From Actinomycetota bacterium (GTDB lineage: Bacteria; Actinomycetota; Acidimicrobiia; Spongiisociales; UBA5794), in assembly GCA_013151445.1 (NCBI GenBank), contig JAADIG010000137.1, forward strand, positions 1-64,000: 64,000 nt of DNA. Direction: 5' to 3'. The notes below the pieces were generated by a model. The model saw nothing but the letters and a program-made list of their open reading frames with translations, had not been told where the DNA came from and did no database searches. Shown here piece after piece: positions 60,183-64,000 of the stretch. Made by a program: the position numbers and the translations under genes. The first letter of the stretch is position 1. Each line of letters begins with the position of its first letter.

Positions 60183-61277
60183 CTATTCGAGGTCGATGTC
60201 GGGCAGATAGTTGCGGGCAACCCAACCGACAGGATCGGTGAGCTCGTCAGCCGTTGGCACCGACGCCGCCGATGACCACAGCTGGTCAAGCGATTCGACC
60301 CCCCAATTGTCAACGAGCTCGCGCACGAGCCGACCGGCGTCGGCGGCAAGCCCGCGATCGAATCGCAAACCGATCATCGCGCCGATCCCGTCGTCGGCTT
60401 GTCCGGGTTCGGAGCGGCGCAGGGTGTGAGCGTCGACGATCCGGGCTAGAGACGGGAGCATGTCGGAGGCCGCATCGTTAATGACAACATCGACAAAACC
60501 CTCAATTGTTGCGAGGAGACCCTGGACCTTCTTCAGCTTGGCCGTGTCGTATGTTGCCCCGAGCAACTGCCCGATACCTGCATCACCCGACAGCAAACCC
60601 TCAAGATCCATGGCTCCGCCGGCGCCGGCCGCGGCGTCGGTTAGGCGTGACATGTCAAACTCCACCGATTCGAGGAACTCGACCACGATGGTCCGCACAA
60701 GGTCTTCAACGCCGGGTTTGGCGAGCAATGACCGATAGGCGACCGCACGGAGTGACGCCCAGAATCGCACCTCGCGAGCATCGAGTTCGTATTCCTCGGC
60801 GAACGCCTCAATAGCTGGGATGACGAGCACGGCATTCTTCTGGCCAAGCGCCGGAAGACCCGTATCGAACTGACCGAGGACCCGGTGCGACATGAAACCG
60901 ACCATCGTGCCGGACTGCATGCCGGCAAGCGCCGGTCCGAGTGGTCCCATCATTGCGGCCATCGGCCCCTCTGCCATGGCCGACATGCGTTGCGCCAACG
61001 GCAGGATGAACCATTCGAATGACCGTTCGTTGAGCTCGGCCCACGTTCGCCGGTCGACGGGCTGGAGAAGGTCCGAGGTCACCGTCGTCAGCAACCCGGT
61101 TCCCTGCATCTTGAGCTCGGCGGCACCAGCAAGGTCGAGATACTCCTCGGCCACCCTTGGTTCGATGAGATCTGGTTCACCGACGATGCTCTTCATTACC
61201 TCGTTGCCAAGCTGCCAGTTCACCGGACCAGATGACTGGAACAGTTCAAACAGCTTGTCGAAGATGCTGTCACTCAC
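60183..61277 (-). CDS. DUF2342/zincin-like actinobacterial protein without an obvious HExxH
   Basis: VNWQLGNEVMKSIVGEPDLIEPRVAEEYLDLAGAAE...NAVLVIPAIEAFAEEYELDAREVRFWASLRAVAYRSLL...VQGLLATIEGFVDVV. Confidence 0.7.
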   Translation of the reverse strand: MSDSIFDKLFELFQSSGPVNWQLGNEVMKSIVGEPDLIEPRVAEEYLDLAGAAELKMQGTGLLTTVTSDLLQPVDRRTWAELNERSFEWFILPLAQRMSAMAEGPMAAMMGPLGPALAGMQSGTMVGFMSHRVLGQFDTGLPALGQKNAVLVIPAIEAFAEEYELDAREVRFWASLRAVAYRSLLAKPGVEDLVRTIVVEFLESVEFDMSRLTDAAAGAGGAMDLEGLLSGDAGIGQLLGATYDTAKLKKVQGLLATIEGFVDVVINDAASDMLPSLARIVDAHTLRRSEPGQADDGIGAMIGLRFDRGLAADAGRLVRELVDNWGVESLDQLWSSAASVPTADELTDPVGWVARNYLPDIDLE

Positions 61278-62914
61278 AGGTCGTCAGGGCGCTCACCCAA
61301 TATCACGGGCACCGTGACCTCCTCGCCGTTGCGAATTACGTCTACCTGGATGGTGTCACCCACGGAGTAAAAGCGCAAGGCAATTATCAACGAGTCCATC
61401 GTCCGGTACTCGACACCGTCGACGGCGATGATCGTGTCGCCAATCTGGAGACCGGCCGTCTCCGCAGCGCTGTCGGGTGCGAAGTCCACGATCTCTGCAC
61501 CGCTTGGTCGCATGGAGCCATCCTCAAGATCCGCGACGTAGGTCGATCCGATGATCCCGAGGAACGCGTGGCGAACCGTGCCGGTGGCTCGCAGTTCGTC
61601 GATGATTCGCGTCATCACCTCGACTGGTGTCGCAAACCCGATGCCTTCGGGGCCACGGTCGCTCACCGCAACCGCGGTCACGATGCCAATGAGTTCACCA
61701 CGGTCATTCACCAGGGCTCCACCCGATGATCCCGGGTTGATAGCAGCGTCGGTCTGCAACATGCCAAACAGCTGGTTCGAGGACGTGTTGACCTCGCGGT
61801 CAAACGCCGAGATGACGCCGACACTCAACGAGGGACCTCCCACGAGTGCGAGCGGACTCCCGATGGCAATCGCCTTCGAGCCGATGCTGAGTTCGCTCGT
61901 GTTGCCGATCGCGATGGGGGTGAGACCGGTAGCTTCGATACGGACCAATGCAAGGTCGGTGATAGCGTCCGTGCCTTCGACGGTTGCATCGAAGATGCGT
62001 CCATCAAAAAGTGTCACCCGCACCGCCGTTGATCCTTCAACGACATGGTTGTTGGTGACGATGAGACCGCCGGCATCGATGATGACTCCAGAACCCGAAG
62101 CCACGGCCGAGAACTCGCCGTCCACCTCTTGGCCGACCTCGATCGCCACGACTGAGGGCACAACACGGTTGCCCACCTGCACGGGGTCATAACCGCCGAC
62201 GGGCGTCTGGCCCGGCGCCAGGGTTGCGACAGGGGCCGCCGAGGGAGCGGCGGTGACGGCGGGGACGCCGGGACTCGCCGGGTCGTCAAACGCACCGAAC
62301 GCCCACATGCCGCCGAGCATGAGCAATGCACCGAGCATCGATGCAACGAGGGTGAGACCAAAGATCACACCACGGCCGGGTCCGGTGGATCCCTTCGATG
62401 AACTTGGCGTAGGTACGTTCGGGGTTCGATAGCCGACCGAGTCGGTGGCGTCCTCGGTGGGGGGAAGTGTGCGGACGATCGCACCGTAGTCGGCAGGAGC
62501 GGTAGGGTCGGGAGTCCGAGTCGGATCGAGTTCGCGCTGGGTGATGCCAGCCTCGGACAGGACACTGCCGAGCGGTGTGGTGGTGTCGAGGTCCGCAGGG
62601 AATGCACGCGGTGTTGGCGGCGGGTTCACACCGGCATCGACAGTTCCTGCATCGGTGGTTGCCGTGTCAGGCGGAGTTCCAAGTGGTGGTGGGGAGGTGG
62701 CGTTCGAGGCGTTCTGCGCATCCGATGTCGCTGCGTCCACGGTGTCGGTGGTCGGTGCAGGGGCGGTGAGGTCGGACGGGTCGTCGCCGGGGACACTCTC
62801 GTCGTGTCCTGGGAGGAGTTCGGCTGTCGGTGGTTGGGTCTCCGGAGAATCTGTGAAGGAGGTGTCTTCGCTCTCCGGGTTCGTCGCGTCGTGGGGATCA
62901 GATGTAGTGTTCAT
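61274..62914 (-). CDS. HtrA/DegP-type membrane-anchored serine protease with PDZ domain
   Basis: IVTNNHVVEGSTAV, DLALVRIEA, TDAAINPGSSGGALVNDRGELIGI; C-terminal PDZ GLQIGDTIIAVDGV. Confidence 0.95.
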   Translation of the reverse strand: MNTTSDPHDATNPESEDTSFTDSPETQPPTAELLPGHDESVPGDDPSDLTAPAPTTDTVDAATSDAQNASNATSPPPLGTPPDTATTDAGTVDAGVNPPPTPRAFPADLDTTTPLGSVLSEAGITQRELDPTRTPDPTAPADYGAIVRTLPPTEDATDSVGYRTPNVPTPSSSKGSTGPGRGVIFGLTLVASMLGALLMLGGMWAFGAFDDPASPGVPAVTAAPSAAPVATLAPGQTPVGGYDPVQVGNRVVPSVVAIEVGQEVDGEFSAVASGSGVIIDAGGLIVTNNHVVEGSTAVRVTLFDGRIFDATVEGTDAITDLALVRIEATGLTPIAIGNTSELSIGSKAIAIGSPLALVGGPSLSVGVISAFDREVNTSSNQLFGMLQTDAAINPGSSGGALVNDRGELIGIVTAVAVSDRGPEGIGFATPVEVMTRIIDELRATGTVRHAFLGIIGSTYVADLEDGSMRPSGAEIVDFAPDSAAETAGLQIGDTIIAVDGVEYRTMDSLIIALRFYSVGDTIQVDVIRNGEEVTVPVILGERPDDL

Positions 62915-62946
62915 AACCCAAACAATTGTACCGAGGGCACGAATTA

Positions 62947-63402
62947 ATGAACCCGTTCGACCGGGACACCGTGGTCGTCAGCCATGAGCAAATCGATGTC
63001 ACCGCCATGCTCGCCGCGATCGGTGATGATCGGGCGGGTGCCTCGGTCGTCTTTTCCGGGATGGTTCGGAATCACGCTCCGGGAAAAACCGACATCAGTC
63101 ACCTTGAGTATGAGGCGTATGTCGGTGTTGTTGAAGTCAAGATCGCCGAGATTATTGCCGAGGCTGCTGCCCGCTGGGATGTTCTCGAAGTGAGGGCCGC
63201 ACATCGTCTCGGCGAACTTGGAATCCGTGACGTTTCGGTTGCGGTGGCTGTCTCGTCTGCCCATCGAGCGGAGTCGTTCGAAGCCGCCCGTTACGTGATC
63301 GACGAGCTGAAGAAACGCGCTCCGATCTGGAAGAAGGAGCACTGGCCCGGCGGTGCCGAATGGGTTCGCGAGGACCACTCCAACCAGGATCTGAGCAGCT
63401 AG
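62947..63402 (+). CDS. moaE: Molybdopterin synthase catalytic subunit
   Basis: GASVVFSGMVRNHAPGKTDISHLEYEAYVGVVEVKIAEI...AAHRLGELGIRDVSVAVAVSSAHRAESFEAARYVIDELKKRAPIWKKEHWPGGAEWV. Confidence 0.95.
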   Translation: MNPFDRDTVVVSHEQIDVTAMLAAIGDDRAGASVVFSGMVRNHAPGKTDISHLEYEAYVGVVEVKIAEIIAEAAARWDVLEVRAAHRLGELGIRDVSVAVAVSSAHRAESFEAARYVIDELKKRAPIWKKEHWPGGAEWVREDHSNQDLSS

Positions 63403-63418
63403 CCGGGCACTGGTGGGT

Positions 63419-63910
63419 TCAGTCGGCGAGTTCGATCGCATACCCGATAAGCGATACATCGGGAACCGGCTCCCAGTCTCGACGGGTGTCTCTGACGAAC
63501 CCCAAACTGCGATAGAGAGACTGTGCCACCACCATTGCATCCAGGGTGAAAAGAATGACACGCTGACGGCCTGCTGTGCGAGCCGCCATGACACAGGCCT
63601 CGGTGAGAGCTCTCCCTATTCCGCGACCCTGGTACGCAACATCGACGGCGAGCATCCGGATTCCGGCGGCATCGGGGTCGTCGAATTCTGCTTCCTCCGA
63701 CGTTGGATCGGAGACAAAGGTGACGGTCCCCACGAGTACACCCTCGTCTTCGGCCACAAGGACACGATTCGATTGAGCGCGCCGAGCAACATTCATGAGC
63801 ACACCGCGGTAGTCGTCGCGTAGTTCGAGGTTCGGAAGGTTGGCGTAGGCGCGAACCGTCAGTTCTCCTATCTCGTCGAATTCACTTTCTACGGCGTCTC
63901 GGATCAACAT
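63419..63910 (-). CDS. GNAT family N-acetyltransferase
   Basis: MLIRDAVESEFDEIGELTVRAYANL...RMLAVDVAYQGRGIGRALTEACVMAAR...LYRSLGFVRDTRRDW. Confidence 0.9.
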   Translation of the reverse strand: MLIRDAVESEFDEIGELTVRAYANLPNLELRDDYRGVLMNVARRAQSNRVLVAEDEGVLVGTVTFVSDPTSEEAEFDDPDAAGIRMLAVDVAYQGRGIGRALTEACVMAARTAGRQRVILFTLDAMVVAQSLYRSLGFVRDTRRDWEPVPDVSLIGYAIELAD

Positions 63911-64000
63911 GGTTACGTCTCGGACTCCTTTCTTGCCGGTGCTGAGAGCTCGAGCGGTTCCCAGTCTGGTGTGGGCCGCCCGACAACCATTTCGGCGGCC

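Overview
The window is a high-GC, densely coding chromosomal segment of actinobacterial type. A WhiB protein, a GuaB3-like protein, a DUF2342-like protein and an Rv2466c-like thioredoxin-fold protein all point that way; an Acidimicrobiia-like source is my inference. It carries mostly core metabolism: groES/groEL, cimA, trpS, guaB3/guaA, uvrD, sucCD, purN/purH/folD, icd, mdh, sdhCAB, the pst/pho system, htrA and moaE. Accessory content includes an arsenite-oxidase-like (AioBA-type) molybdoenzyme/Rieske pair with a divergent cytochrome c, a CheA-type hybrid kinase plus response regulator, a TetR/SDR pair, and an ECF sigma / duplicated-zinc-finger anti-sigma / RseB-like cassette beside an unlisted tatA. 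I saw no tRNA, rRNA, CRISPR array, prophage or transposase. The most interesting signals are non-coding or too small for the ORF track. (1) A 14-aa Thr/Ile-rich leader peptide followed by a terminator lies upstream of cimA. (2) A 12-aa leader peptide with tandem Trp codons followed by a terminator lies upstream of trpS. Both look leaderless, with the -10 box 6-7 nt before the ATG. (3) An array of AATT cores spaced exactly 14 bp apart, forming overlapping palindromes, lies upstream of whiB. (4) A dispersed long-palindrome family has three copies, two of which show a compensatory stem change. (5) Two interrupted-inverted-repeat, possibly structured-RNA regions lie in convergent intergenic spaces. 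(6) A matched pair of TetR operators and a triple 11-bp Pho-box repeat are present. All calls come from reading the sequence by eye; no searches, folding or alignments were run.
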